Origin: Phlebopus portentosus
Taxonomy: Eukaryota; Basidiomycota; Agaricomycetes; Boletales; Boletinellaceae
Length of the DNA: 64,000 bases
Direction of reading: 5' to 3'
NCBI GenBank assembly: GCA_037892935.1
Contig: JAYXKI010000015.1
Location: forward strand, 186,001-250,000
Shown here: positions 10,347-20,612 of the stretch, in pieces
Position numbering within the stretch: the stretch's first letter is position 1
Layout of the letters: the number at the start of each line of letters is the position of its first letter
Notes under the pieces: generated by a model
The model's input: only the letters and a program-made list of their open reading frames with translations
What the model was told of the DNA's origin: nothing
Database searches by the model: none
Program-made: the position numbers and the translations under genes

Positions 10347-10798
10347 TGTAAGGACTCGAACATTTTCCTTTTCTTTTCTTATGTCATCATTCATTTAATT
10401 TACCATTCCTTTATATTACTCATCTATCCTTACTAATTCCGTTCACTCCGTCATGGCTTACTCATCTTCAGTCATCGACCATGACTAAATCTGATCTTTC
10501 CAATTAAGACGCTCATTAATCACTCCACTCCTTCATCATGTGATTCCTCATTAGAGTAGACCTTTCTCGCGCTTGAAGTATATATAAGTAGATAGTTTGA
10601 CTCTTTCGTTCCTTGTCTTTCTATTCTACTTACCTTCACTGCGACATAGGTATCTACTCTTGTATTATTAGTTTACTGAATTCTACTTACCTTCACTGCG
10701 ACATAGCGTGCGTATAGCCCGGCAACTCGTGTTAGCCAGTTGTTTGTTGTTGTGTTGGCCACCTCGAGATCGACGCCCATTAGTCTCGCCGCCTAACA
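10347..10798 (+). repeat. Gyp-2 3' LTR (452 bp, second LTR type)
   Basis: It has TG...CA ends and the family core, but both the U3 (a segment with CATGACTAAATC) and the U5 (GCGTGCGTATAGCCC) differ from Gyp-1. It resembles the 3' LTR of Gyp-4. Confidence 0.9.
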
Positions 10799-11158
10799 CT
10801 CATTGGTCATGTGAAATATGTCAAGTTGCAACAGTTCTTTGTCATAATCTTCCTCATAGATATAGGTCAGATCATAATCAGCAGTTCTTCAGCTCCTCCC
10901 TGGAAGCTCAGCCTCTACATCATTCTGCTATAACTTGTTAGCCATGTACCAGTAGATGAGCCTATCAACACTACCTCAGGTTCAACATTGTTCTTATCCT
11001 CAATAATCTATTTGCTCTTCTTTGGTCTCTCTCGTTTCCGTGCTATATTTGTCTTATTGACTGCTGCGTCTTGAAGGTGCATCGAAGGCCTCCTTGTTCG
11101 TAGTTCCCCTAGGAGTTGAGGAGACTACCACTTTTTTGGGAGTAGTTCTCCTCATCAT
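10799..11158 (-). pseudogene. 5' end of an H-like accessory gene (TqB-2)
   Basis: An ATG-ATG start at 11158 opens a short basic, Ser/Thr-rich frame (MMRRTTPKKVVVSS) that soon meets a stop. Further on, a basic stretch (RKRERPKK) recalls the AT-hook region of the other H genes. It lies downstream of the transposase on the same strand, as H does in TqB-3, and is cut by the gypsy LTR. Assignment rests on position and weak similarity, so it is tentative. Confidence 0.45.
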
Positions 11159-11266
11159 AGGAGATGAAAAAAGTTATGATGTGGCAAGAGAAAAGGAGCA
11201 TTTTACATACATATTACTGGCCTTACTTATTATACCTATCCTGGCCATACAAATCTAATGTTCAAA

Positions 11267-12640
11267 TTATATAAACACTGGCACATCATATCCACAGTGG
11301 CAGAAGAATGAATAGCTATCCACAGAGCTGATACAATATACCTGAACATAGAGTTGCTCAATAATCGAGGCATTATCCTGATTCCAAGGCCTCTGCCTTT
11401 TGAGCCTAGATTTCAACATAAAAAATGCAGGCTCGATTGGATTATAGTCAGGAGAATAAGGAGGAAGAAACTCCAGTCTGACACCTCTATGTGATGGTCA
11501 GTACATGCTGCTCTCAGTATCTCTTATATAAGACTGACCATGATTCAATAAGTTCTTGAATCTGAGGGGCTTTATGTATCAGGCAGTTATCCATCACGAT
11601 AATGGACCAAGGAGCAGAGAAGGGATTCATTTTGTCCAATGGACTGGCAATGAATTCCATGAACAACCATGTATTGAAGGCACCCTCCACGACAGAGCAA
11701 TTGATCATACCATCGAGACTGATAGCTGACAGGACAGAGAAGCTGAGCAGAATGTATCAGAAAATTACACTGAGTTGCAAAAGTTATATTCACTATTTAC
11801 CCCTGTTGAAGAACTGTTTTTGACAAGCACAGAGACCCTCAAGAGCCCAAGCAGTATCACAGAGAAAAGTCCGTCAATCACAAGCACTCTCATCAACAAA
11901 CACTGACTGTTCTGCTGCATACTACGAATCTATATATGAAACATACTGCATACGAAGGGTCTCACTTTACTCAACAGCCCTCTTTGATATTTAGATGACC
12001 AGGATTTGATTAATTGCACAGAATGCATAGGGAAGCAAAGAGATGATTACCTTCTTTAATCTGAAGCCGGTGCACAGCAAAGTCCTGCATATAGTTGAGT
12101 CCAAAACTTTCTTTCCCTATATTTCCTGCAGAAGCTTCTTCAGCTCGTCAATATAGCAGTTATTACGATTGCCCAATGACCCACAGAGGAACTAGACAGT
12201 GTCAGCCAATAGACAACTAGTATTGGATTAGGTATATGGCAAACCTAGGTATGGTCATAATTGAGGGCCCTTAGTCCTCTATGAAAACTAAGACTTTGTG
12301 TAGCAACAGTCCCGTTGCACTTGAATTCCTGTATTACCCAGAAAACTATTGCTCTCGAAAGCTCAGTCAAAGCTGCAATCTCAGACACGCTAAACTTCTT
12401 GTTCATGGTGACAATGCATTCTTGTAGGTCATTGAAAAGTCTTCTGCTGCACTGTTGATAAGACATAAAGGTACGCTCATTCGAAAGCTGGACCATGGAC
12501 TTCAGAATGATAGTTCGGATAACATCGATAAGCCACCTACATCTGGGATGGTGATAGTTAAAGATCAAGTTGTGAGTATGGCACATGAAACAAGTGACAT
12601 CATGCACATCAGTCTCCTCTTCTTTTCTCACTTTGCTCAC
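11267..12640 (-). pseudogene. Tc1-like transposase remnant (TqB-2)
   Basis: This is a full-length relic of the TqB transposase. It has an N-terminal helix-turn-helix stretch (NKKFSVSEIAALTELSR), the first catalytic Asp in VFVDESACD, the second in VMDNCLIHKAP, and the third residue Glu in YSPDYNPIEP. It is dead: a CGA-to-TGA change lies just after the first Asp motif (complement at 11874-11876), a TAG sits near the first splice donor, and a stop lies in the second exon. The stop at 11267-11269 ends the last exon. The exon arrangement parallels the intact TqA transposase. The exact start cannot be fixed. Confidence 0.72.
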
Positions 12641-13499
12641 TCATACCAATGGCACCCCTTATCACGTACTTATTATTGTATCTGCAGTTGCATTCTCGAA
12701 GTTCTGTTAATTTACTGTAACGTCTGACATCCGATTCAAAATCTACATTGACATATGCTCAGGCCTGGCAATATGAATCTATGCATGCCCTCCCCGGGGC
12801 CCTTGCACTCTAGTTTTAAAGCAACAACAGTGACTGGCCATTTACTGTCATCGTCTGTGTCAACAGGGATGCTCTGAGCTGGTAAGTAGGATGTTGGTGG
12901 CCAGATCAAGGCATTCACTATCTAGAGTGCTGTTCATGCTTACAAAGAACGACGAACCTGTGTTCTTATATTGTGTAGCATCGGCTACTTTCAACTTTCA
13001 AGATTTTGTTCGCATGGACAAGGGGAGAGGTGAGGGGCCTCAGAGGTCTGAATGAGTGATAGGAGTTGCATGAGGGCCATTGTATATTATTCAAAGACTA
13101 TCCTTCTGCTACTTGGGCCTATGAGTTACGTCTTTATCTTAGTGACCACTTTCGACTTTCCTGAGGAGGGAATACATAATGGAACCAATTCTCTGACCTG
13201 ATTTGAGAACTGAATGGCCTAGATATGTCAGCAAGTGATGTTTTGGAGAAAGATAGTTGCAGGGTGAAAGTAGTTTCGGGCCTATATAATAGAATGAAAT
13301 ATGTAATGCAGCTGCACTCAGGCCTATCCAGCTCAATGATAATTCTGTTTGAAAGCACCCATTAGCATACCTTTCTAGCAGAGAGAATCAGATTTTTTGG
13401 TGTCTGAATGCATAAGTTATAGCAATTACAATGGCCTAGGAGAGAGAATTACAAGCAGGAGAGACAACAGACTGTCTAGTTTTATCATGAATGCATGTC
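12641..13499. other. Subterminal region of TqB-2, no intact gene
   Basis: No convincing coding exon is seen. The part at about 12720-12890 is also present, inverted, at the start of the window. The part around 13210-13230 aligns with the start of a small gene in TqB-3 (38585), but the ATG is lost here. Confidence 0.5.
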
Positions 13500-13869
13500 G
13501 AGGAGCCACAATAAGTTGAAAACAGATGATCACTAGGCTGGCCTGATTTATCACAGTTGAATCAGATTTTTACAGGTGATATTGGGCAAGCTATGATTTT
13601 TACATTCAGTGAAGGACAAGGTCAAGAACTTAGTCTTTCGATGTTATCTGTTTTGTTCTGCTACACAGATGCAACAAAACTCAGATATTTTTACATGTAC
13701 AGATGCACAATTTTGTGTAGTTTTTTTACATGGCAATATCAGATTTTTTTGTGCTATATTGACAGAGAAATCAACCATTTATTTTGTTCTTTTTTGTTCA
13801 TTCAGGGCACACTATGTGTCAAAAAACACACGTGATTACCCCAAATCTCAGGTTTTTTGCATTTAGCTG
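13500..13869 (-). repeat. TqB-2 terminal repeat
   Basis: The reverse complement aligns nearly base for base with 37967-38330 (TqB-3 left end) and more distantly with the TqA TIR. It includes A-rich motifs of the type AAAAATCTGAT. No TA separates it from TqA-1. Confidence 0.75.
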
Positions 13870-15266
13870 GCTGTTTGCAAAAGTAATGAGAAAAGCCAAA
13901 ATCACATGATGTTTCACTCGCATCGTGCCCTCAAAAGGCAAAAATGAACAAAATGGCCAATTGCTCACTCAATATTACACATTAAGACATACTATTATAA
14001 CATAAAAAAAGCACTCGAAAATGCGCTTCTACAAATGTAAAATTTTCCAAAAAATGTGGCATATAAGTGGCAGTACAAGAAAGACAACCTCATCAAGTCG
14101 GTACCTCAACCCCCTCCCTCAGACAGTGAAAAAATCGTAGCTCACGACATACCGCTCATAAAAATATGATTCAAGCAGGTAAATTCATGCAAGGATGGGT
14201 GGTATCTATGCGTGAGTTTTGTGGCTCAATGAGGTGTCCTTCATAGAGAAAGGCAGTCCTCTAGCATGCCTACATGCAGATTTCTCTCCCTCTTACCCAT
14301 CATAACTCATGTACTTCGACAGAAAAACCCGATCATTTCTACTACGATCATTTTTTGGTGGGAATATTAGAGTCTGTGCAAGTTTCGATTACCAACAGGT
14401 CAGTACCCACCCTTCACTACCTATCCCATCCAGTCGTCACTCTGAAGAGAATATACAGCAGCCTTTGGAGCCAGGTCCATCAACGTCTTCAAATTCATCT
14501 TCGTATCTCGAGCCAGAGCAGACCAAGAAGCCTCAGCAACAGATCAGTTCACTATAATTCGTTGTGTCCATTATCGCTCAGTACACAGCTCGCACAGACA
14601 AGCCCACTATCTACAAAAAACAATTCCGACTTACGGCAAACTCTTGATCAAACGAAAGCAGGCGGAACTCGAACCATCGCTACTATGAATCATCGCTACC
14701 GAAGAGTACAATCCGATCCATACATGTGCCAACATACAGGGGAAATACAGAGGTAGATTTCATATAGAAGAACAGAATACTTATGATAGGAGACAAGAGG
14801 AGTCAGCGACTCCTACTGTACACGCACTACAAGGCAAGGGAAATGGAGCTATTGTGTAGTGACCTAACACAGCAAGCTCTTTATATACAAACAGCCGCAA
14901 AAGCGGTCAACGTACCTGCATAAGAAGACCGAGACAAATATAAATACGGGAGGAGATCCTTTCGAATAACAGCCTCCAAACAAAACAAAGGAGAGGTGAA
15001 GAGGGCATAATTCCGCCCGTGGAGGGCAAGCGATCGTCCAGTCCATAGTCCATAGTACTTTCGGCCTCCGACTGTAAAGCAACGCTGGATGGTCCCTGGC
15101 CCAACTCACGCCGCCTTCGCCTTCGAACCCGTCGTTTCCGGCTCCTGATTCGTCTGAACAGGCTTAACTGAATCCAACCATTTCAACAGAATAACGTTAT
15201 CCATATATGTCGGCGCCTTGTGATCGCTCAGCTCTGCTTCGATGAACGAATCGATTGCTTTCTCCA
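13870..15266 (+). repeat. TqA-1 left TIR (about 1.4 kb)
   Basis: It is the inverted counterpart of 22539-23822. Its outermost ~113 bp (13870-13982) differ from the TqA-2 terminus at roughly eight sites, mostly transitions, while the inner 1.28 kb is almost identical. The inner end (15106-15266) is coding sequence of gene A. Two overlapping frames (14274-14756, 14309-14557) recur in every TIR but look non-coding. Confidence 0.88.
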
Positions 15267-16858
15267 CGTTGAACGAGGCTCCACTAACTTCATCTTCGTT
15301 AACATCAAAAACTTCGACTTTCTCCGTCGCATGGAAAGCTTCGCTGGGATCGAGGACTTCCTGCAAGTCGACGTCTCGCGACCCGATCTTTTTGACGGCG
15401 GCCCATGCATCTTCCAGGTCACTGGGGGATAGCTTGACCTTGAGCGCACCCGCTTTTATAAGTTCGTAAACGCGAGTGGACCCAGATACTGCTAGATTCC
15501 GTAAGTTCTTATCGCCAAGCACCCGCAGGCACTGCTGAAGAACATTGAGCTGATGAGCGCGGCTCCGCTGCTTCTCGAGAAGCTTTGTAACTTCCTTCTC
15601 AAACACTCCTGCATTTACAGATAAGTGTTGTATCAACGTTGAGTTGATCGCAGGTCCGATCTGCTGATCCTCGTGCGTGGAACCTAGATGCTGCGCTGGC
15701 CCTCCAAATGCGCTGATGGTATGGGCCGCCTGAGAATGTTGCTGACTAACAGAAGATGCCGCCTCTTCCACTGTACCACCACGACGAAGTGTTTCTACAA
15801 GGCTGCGTTGCTCAGCCAGCCCAGCTTTCAGAGATTCCATTTCTATGCCCATTCGTTCCATTTCCTTCTTAGTCACGCTATATTCCCAGATTATGAGCGG
15901 GGTGAAGAACTTCATGATGCGATCAAAAAATTCGTTGATAGATTCCGTGTCAAAACGTCCAATTTCGTTGCAATGGTGTATGGCTTCCGATCGAAAATCT
16001 TCGATAATTGTGGTGTCCGGAAGACTGCCAAAATTCGGACCATTGGGTGAATAACGCTCCTCTTCCAAAAGATAGTGGAAAACAGAGCGGCGAGGACGAA
16101 ACAGGTATGTCCCGTTCGCCTTTGATTCGACGTCAAAGTGGCGGCGGTAATGCTCGGTCAGCTTGAATAAAAACATGTGCCACAAGTTAACGGGCATCGC
16201 CCATCCCAGTTCAGATAGGAAACCCGTGATCGTGAAGAACTTGGGAAGGACGAGCGTAAAACCACGCGCTAGATCAAATCGCGCTCTCGTATACGCCCTT
16301 CGAACATCTAGCAACCTCGTAGCTGCATCACTCTAAAAAGAAAGAGGGACTATTAGGAAAGATGCATCTAAACGTGAATGAGTCATTTACCCCTAAAGAA
16401 GAAGCCTCAAGCATCTTAACATGCTCCACGGTCTCGGACAGCGCCATCGCCAACTCGGCGATATCCTTTTTCGCGGTTGAGGAATGATCCTGCAATTTCG
16501 CACGTTGCTCGTTCACAACATCCTCCAAGCCACCAAAACTCTTTCCAAGGTGAGAGACATGCTGATGAAGTTGGCGAACGACATCACACAGCACGTTTGT
16601 GACATCCATTACTTTGTCAGGATGAGCATCCTCATCCTCTTCGACTTTCCTCTTGATCCTCTTATGCTCGACAACCAGACCCTCAACAGGATCTACAGAG
16701 CCCGTTCTCAGGGGGACAGGGCAAAACAATATATACCGTGGAGGATACTCACCATTCTTCTTCGATGCGCCACGGGAAACAACTGCCGGTGGGCGGACGC
16801 CGCGCCCGCGTGTCATGATGGTGGGGCGACTTTGAGAGAGGTGCAAAGCGTAAGACAT
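15106..16858 (-). CDS. Gene A of TqA-1: coiled-coil-rich accessory protein, unknown function
   Basis: Three exons (16858-16753, 16692-16391, 16332-15106; intron phases 1 and 0) give 544 residues. The N-terminus has a basic Gly/Arg stretch (TRGRGVRPP). An acidic/basic patch (KRIKRKVEEDED) is followed by a long helical, probably coiled-coil, segment of about 80 residues. A large globular middle follows (from DVRRAYTRARFDLARGF), then a second coiled coil (KEMERMGIEMESLKAGL). The motif CLRVLGDKNLRNLAVSG is shared in altered form with gene D. The last ~53 residues, from EKAIDSFIEAEL on, lie in the left TIR and match the D C-terminus exactly. The gene is divergent from T across 159 bp. I do not recognise the family; a DNA- or transposase-associated role is a guess from context. 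Confidence 0.75.
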
Positions 16859-17017
16859 TCTGAACAGTCCAAACTGTGGTAAATGGGGTAAAGGGAGAGG
16901 TGTGTGTGTTAGGAAGACGAAGTGGTGATAGGCTTTGGCTCTTACACTTACTAAGCGTGCGGCACTGCCGCGAATATTATAATATAATGTAATGTTGAAG
17001 CTTTTCTTTCACCCAGT
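16859..17017. promoter_or_regulatory. Divergent A/T promoter region of TqA-1
   Basis: These 159 bp separate the outward starts of A and T. They contain a perfect inverted repeat GCGGCACTGCCGC (16959-16971) next to an AT-only tract of alternating A/T runs (about 16973-16987). The AT tract could be a TATA source and a target for the AT-hook protein H (inference). Confidence 0.55.
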
Positions 17018-18188
17018 ATGACGCACGGGGTTCCTATCTCAGATGACCTACGTCGCGTTATCGTCCACATGTCCATGAACTGTGGTCTAGATGTAAAAGG
17101 CATTGTTTATCTTACTGCAGTTCCTCGAGCTTCAGTGTATCGGATCCTGAATGCTTGGAAGCAAACTGGGGAAGAGTGTCTTGCACCCCGTTCGAAATCG
17201 GGACGTCCAAGGGCGTTAGACTTCTCTGATACCCAGGTACGCCTGAAGAATCGTGATCTTGGGGATGTAACTAACAAGGAACAAGTTTCTATTGAAAACA
17301 GTGATGCGTCACAATGATATCTATCTTGACGAACTCAGACAGTCGCTCGAAGAAAGATGCGGTGTGAGAGTATCTGATGCTACCATTTGGAGAACTCTTA
17401 ACCGGGCAGGCTTTCGGATGAAGGAGGTAATTTGTAGCTTATCCAAATGGATTGATAAAAAATCACTAATTTCAACATAGATCACAAAACACGCTCAAGA
17501 ACGCAATGAGTCCCGTCGGGCAGAGTATCGGCTTCGCATCGGAGCAAATTATTCTCCAGATCAGCTGGTTTTCGTTGATGAAAGTGCGTGTGATCGAAGG
17601 ACATATTTGCGTGGTAGAGCATGGGCATTAGAGGGAGTTCGCGCATGCCGAAAGCAGGTCTTTACGAGGGGAAAACGGTATACCTTTCAGAGCTACCTGC
17701 ACGCTATATCATTTTTCATGCTTTCAGGTATTCCATCCTCCCTGCTATATCTCTGAGCGGAATCGTGGAATGTATGATAGTCGAAGGATCGTTCAATACG
17801 GAGCTTTTTATGGTTTTCATCGAGGACCTTCTGGTCAAAATGAATCCATTCCCGGCGCCGATGTCTGTCGTTGTTATGGACAATTGTGCCATCCACAAAG
17901 CTCCCGAACTTCGCGAGCTTGTCGAAGAAAGGTGATGATTTTTCTCAGGTATGTTACTGAAAATTTGTTCACCCTTTTCATAGAGGAATGAGGCTGGAAT
18001 ATCTGCCAGCGTATTCTCCTAACTTCAACCCGATCGAGCTAGCCTTCTCGCTGCTTAAACATAATCTCCGTCACAGCCCCCCGCCCGAAGGGGATGAGTT
18101 TCTTGTCTATGAATACCTATATCTTCAAACTCTTGGCATCTCTGCGGCGGATTGTCGAAGTTTCTATCACCAATCAGGCTATCTCTGA
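17018..18188 (+). CDS. Gene T of TqA-1: DD34E Tc1-like transposase
   Basis: Five exons (17018-17236, 17286-17426, 17481-17677, 17728-17931, 17984-18188) with GT-AG introns of 49-54 nt join in frame to 321 residues, normal for Tc1 transposases. The N-terminal helix-turn-helix (about residues 10-50) and the GRPR motif after it should bind the TIRs. The catalytic triad is Asp153 (VFVDESACD), Asp237 (VVVMDNCAIHKAP) and Glu272 (YSPNFNPIE). There are 34 residues between the second Asp and Glu, the DD34E class. Family members cut and paste DNA into TA sites, matching the TA flanks of TqA-2. All key residues are present and no stop interrupts it, so this copy looks active. It is divergent from A and convergent with H. 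Confidence 0.88.
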
Positions 18189-18404
18189 CGGGGTCCTGAC
18201 GTGGATCTCAATGAACAAGTGCAGTTGAAGCAGTTTTATATTTTTCATGTGTAGAAAGAGCTGTTGAAGCCCGAAATGGATTAAATACAGTGAGTGAAAG
18301 ACAGGAGGAAAGAAACTGTGCACGGATAGAAAGGGAGTACTTCGCGTGCATCAAACGTCAAACAACTAATGGAGAAAGAAGCAAGCCAATATAACTGCGC
18401 CATT

Positions 18405-20466
18405 TCAATAGCCAGACAACTTTCCATCCCTCTTGACACAAGCAACGTCCCCCACTGCATAATCATGAATGCAATTCACAAGTCCAATTGTCATATCTAC
18501 CCCTTCTGCCTTTACCAAAGCTTCGATCTTGTCTGCATTCATCCTTGCGATATCATCGATCCTTGTGCAACCGCTACTCAAAAACACAGGTGCCAGCTTG
18601 CGGTATTCGTGGTTATCCCTGCCACGCTCCAAATCATCTTCGCATGCCTTAAGCCAATCTCCAATAGCCGGGTAGTTCAGTGGTCCTCTGTGCGTCATAG
18701 AACTTGAAATTTCTTGTGTTACTCTGACGGGTGCCGCATGCGTGTCTACCTGTATCCTGCGGGCCCCACCATCAGTAGGAGGCGGCCCTTGATTTGTTCT
18801 TCCTGGCCTCTTGTAGTCGAGTAATTTTGCCGACATCGACTCTGGGATTTTACTTGCAACTACATGCAACTCCCGCCGTGCCTCATGATGCCCAGTTGTC
18901 AGATCAGTAAGTGAAGAGAGTCAAACACGGAACTCACGAGTTTTTGCGCATGTTCCAAATGAGATCGGGGGTATAAACACCACAAGCACCATTGTATTTC
19001 TCATAACACACGCGGTTGTGCACTTGACAAAACATGGCAGCCTGGATGCTCTTTGTAGCTTGAGTGATCTTGTCATCGGCTGAGTCCCTGGCAGAATATG
19101 TAGGGTCGATCTGTTTCGGTGGCCGACCCCTCGACGCACCAGCTGCATGGACAGTCATCTTTGTGGCACTCTATGGCAAATTTACTGAGCAAACATCGTC
19201 ATATTCTTGGAAAGTAGTTTACCTGAAGAGTGTCCAACATATTGCGAAAAACTATTTCGCATGTAATCTCCTGGTCGCGATTGCGACGTGTGCTCTGTTG
19301 ATCCTTTACATACCTCCTATAGGCACTCCAGAACTCCGTAAGTTCATCCGGGTTGGAAATATATGTAAGGCTCATCTTTGTCCCTATCTTTGAGCTCCAG
19401 GGGGCTTCATAGCCAATCTCAACAAGATGATTTGGTCGCCTCATCGCTTGGGCAGCCTTCTCTAAAACGTCAACGTGCTTGTCCAAAGATGATATGGTAA
19501 CGACTCGTTCCGCCAGTCCGTCATGGACCTTGACCTTTATTTCTTCGATCCCTGGCCGCTTTTGGGTGTGACATGTGTTCTTGCCTATACCCGAGTTCAA
19601 TGAGACTAGTGAATTATTATCTCCATCATAATTAGTCTGGATTTCATTCAGCAACGGAAGCATGGTATTTCTTACCGTCGTCTTCAATTTCCTCAAAATC
19701 GGAATCGGACAAAGGGATTGTAGAGTTCGCTATCCCGTCTACAAGGATTTGTGCAAGTACGTCATCCGTTAACTCCCCGTCAAAAGTACTGGCAACAGTA
19801 GGCCCTCCGTCGGAGGACGGTAAAAAAGTTTTCTATGTTTGAGTCTTGATCAGCAACCATGAACAAGTAAACCACGCACTTTAGAGCCTGGATACCTCCG
19901 GAGCTGAGTTAGCCTGACCCAATGGGAGAGGTAGCTTTGAAAAACAACTGAGTTTGCGAGGTTGGACGACGAACTTCGGAAGAATTAGAACATAAACAGA
20001 TTCATGAGACCAAGAATATACCTCATCGTCTTTTTCTCCCTCGGAATCCGTAATGACGACAGCACCTCCCAGCTCTGAGTTCAAATACCCCACTCTATGA
20101 CGTTCTTGTTGCTTCAGAAGCGGTAAATAGCAGATACAAAAGTGGAAAATAAGACCATCATTACCTGACTATCCCTGTCAGTTCCAGTCCTGTCCTCACA
20201 CTGAATTTTCACAGCTTGAACAGCATGCTGCAACAAGTATGTCAAAACCAGCGCAAGACAAAAGAAAAGGAGCATACTTTGGCTTTGTCAACGCGGGAAT
20301 CTACATTTGAGCCCTGCTGTTCTGGTACGACTTTGCGAGGGCGCCCACGACCACGCTTGACCATAGGGACATCTTGGGCAGCTGCATCAAGAATCTTCTG
20401 AGACGGCTTTGGTCGGCGTTTGTCTCCTACAATCGCTGCCGCAGATTGATTCGGAGAAGACAGCAT
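18405..20466 (-). CDS. Gene H of TqA-1: AT-hook / Cys-His / SAM-like accessory protein
   Basis: About seven exons. From the N-terminus there is an AT-hook (VKRGRGRPRK, about residues 35-45), an acidic linker, and a conserved block (EIGYEAPWSSKIGTK). A second GRP stretch (SRGRPPK) follows, then a Cys/His cluster (FCQVHNRVCYEKYNGAC). The C-terminus resembles a SAM domain (YPAIGDWLKACEDDLERG ... DKIEALVKAEGVDM). AT-hooks bind A/T-rich minor grooves, and SAM domains often oligomerise. H homologues accompany the transposase in TqB-3 and perhaps TqB-2, which argues for a role in transposition or its control (inference). The last intron boundary could not be fixed: the frame needs an acceptor before about 28870 in the mirror copy. 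Starts at the ATG complementary to 20464-20466. Confidence 0.72.
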
Positions 20467-20612
20467 GATGGTGGTGGAAAGAAAGAGAAATCGAATTGTG
20501 ACCATTTTGTCTGTTCCATCAAAATGAGTCACGCGATACACGTGTCCTTCACCATCGTCTCTTCTCTTACATCCGTATCATTGGGAATGAGAACGCCGTC
20601 ACTTCTATTACT
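20467..20612. promoter_or_regulatory. Divergent H/D promoter region of TqA-1
   Basis: These 146 bp lie between the H and D start codons, including an ACACGTGTC E-box-like site. It mirrors the A/T arrangement, so both gene pairs start from shared short regions. Confidence 0.45.

Larger units (their letters stand above)
7985..10798 (+). mobile_element. Gyp-2: 5'-truncated gypsy copy
   Basis: The copy begins abruptly within the RT domain (EILHQNGLFLKPQ), at the base after the Gyp-1 3' LTR. It runs through RNase H, integrase and chromodomain to its own 3' LTR. The best explanation is that Gyp-1 inserted into this copy in the same orientation. Recombination between the two 5' LTRs would then have removed the left part. 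Confidence 0.85.
10799..13869 (-). mobile_element. TqB-2: inverted Tc1-like element, truncated at its H gene
   Basis: On the minus strand this holds, in order, a terminal repeat (13869 inward), a decayed transposase (about 12640-11267) and the start of an H-like gene (11158 downward). The gypsy LTR cuts it at 10799. Its terminus reads CAGCTAAATGC on the minus strand and aligns with the TqB-3 terminus at 37967. The other half of the element is missing. Confidence 0.78.

Noticed and set aside
13557..13866. Small frames in the TqB-2 terminus
   Set aside because: They lie in a non-coding terminal repeat that aligns with 37967-38330, where the frames are not kept.
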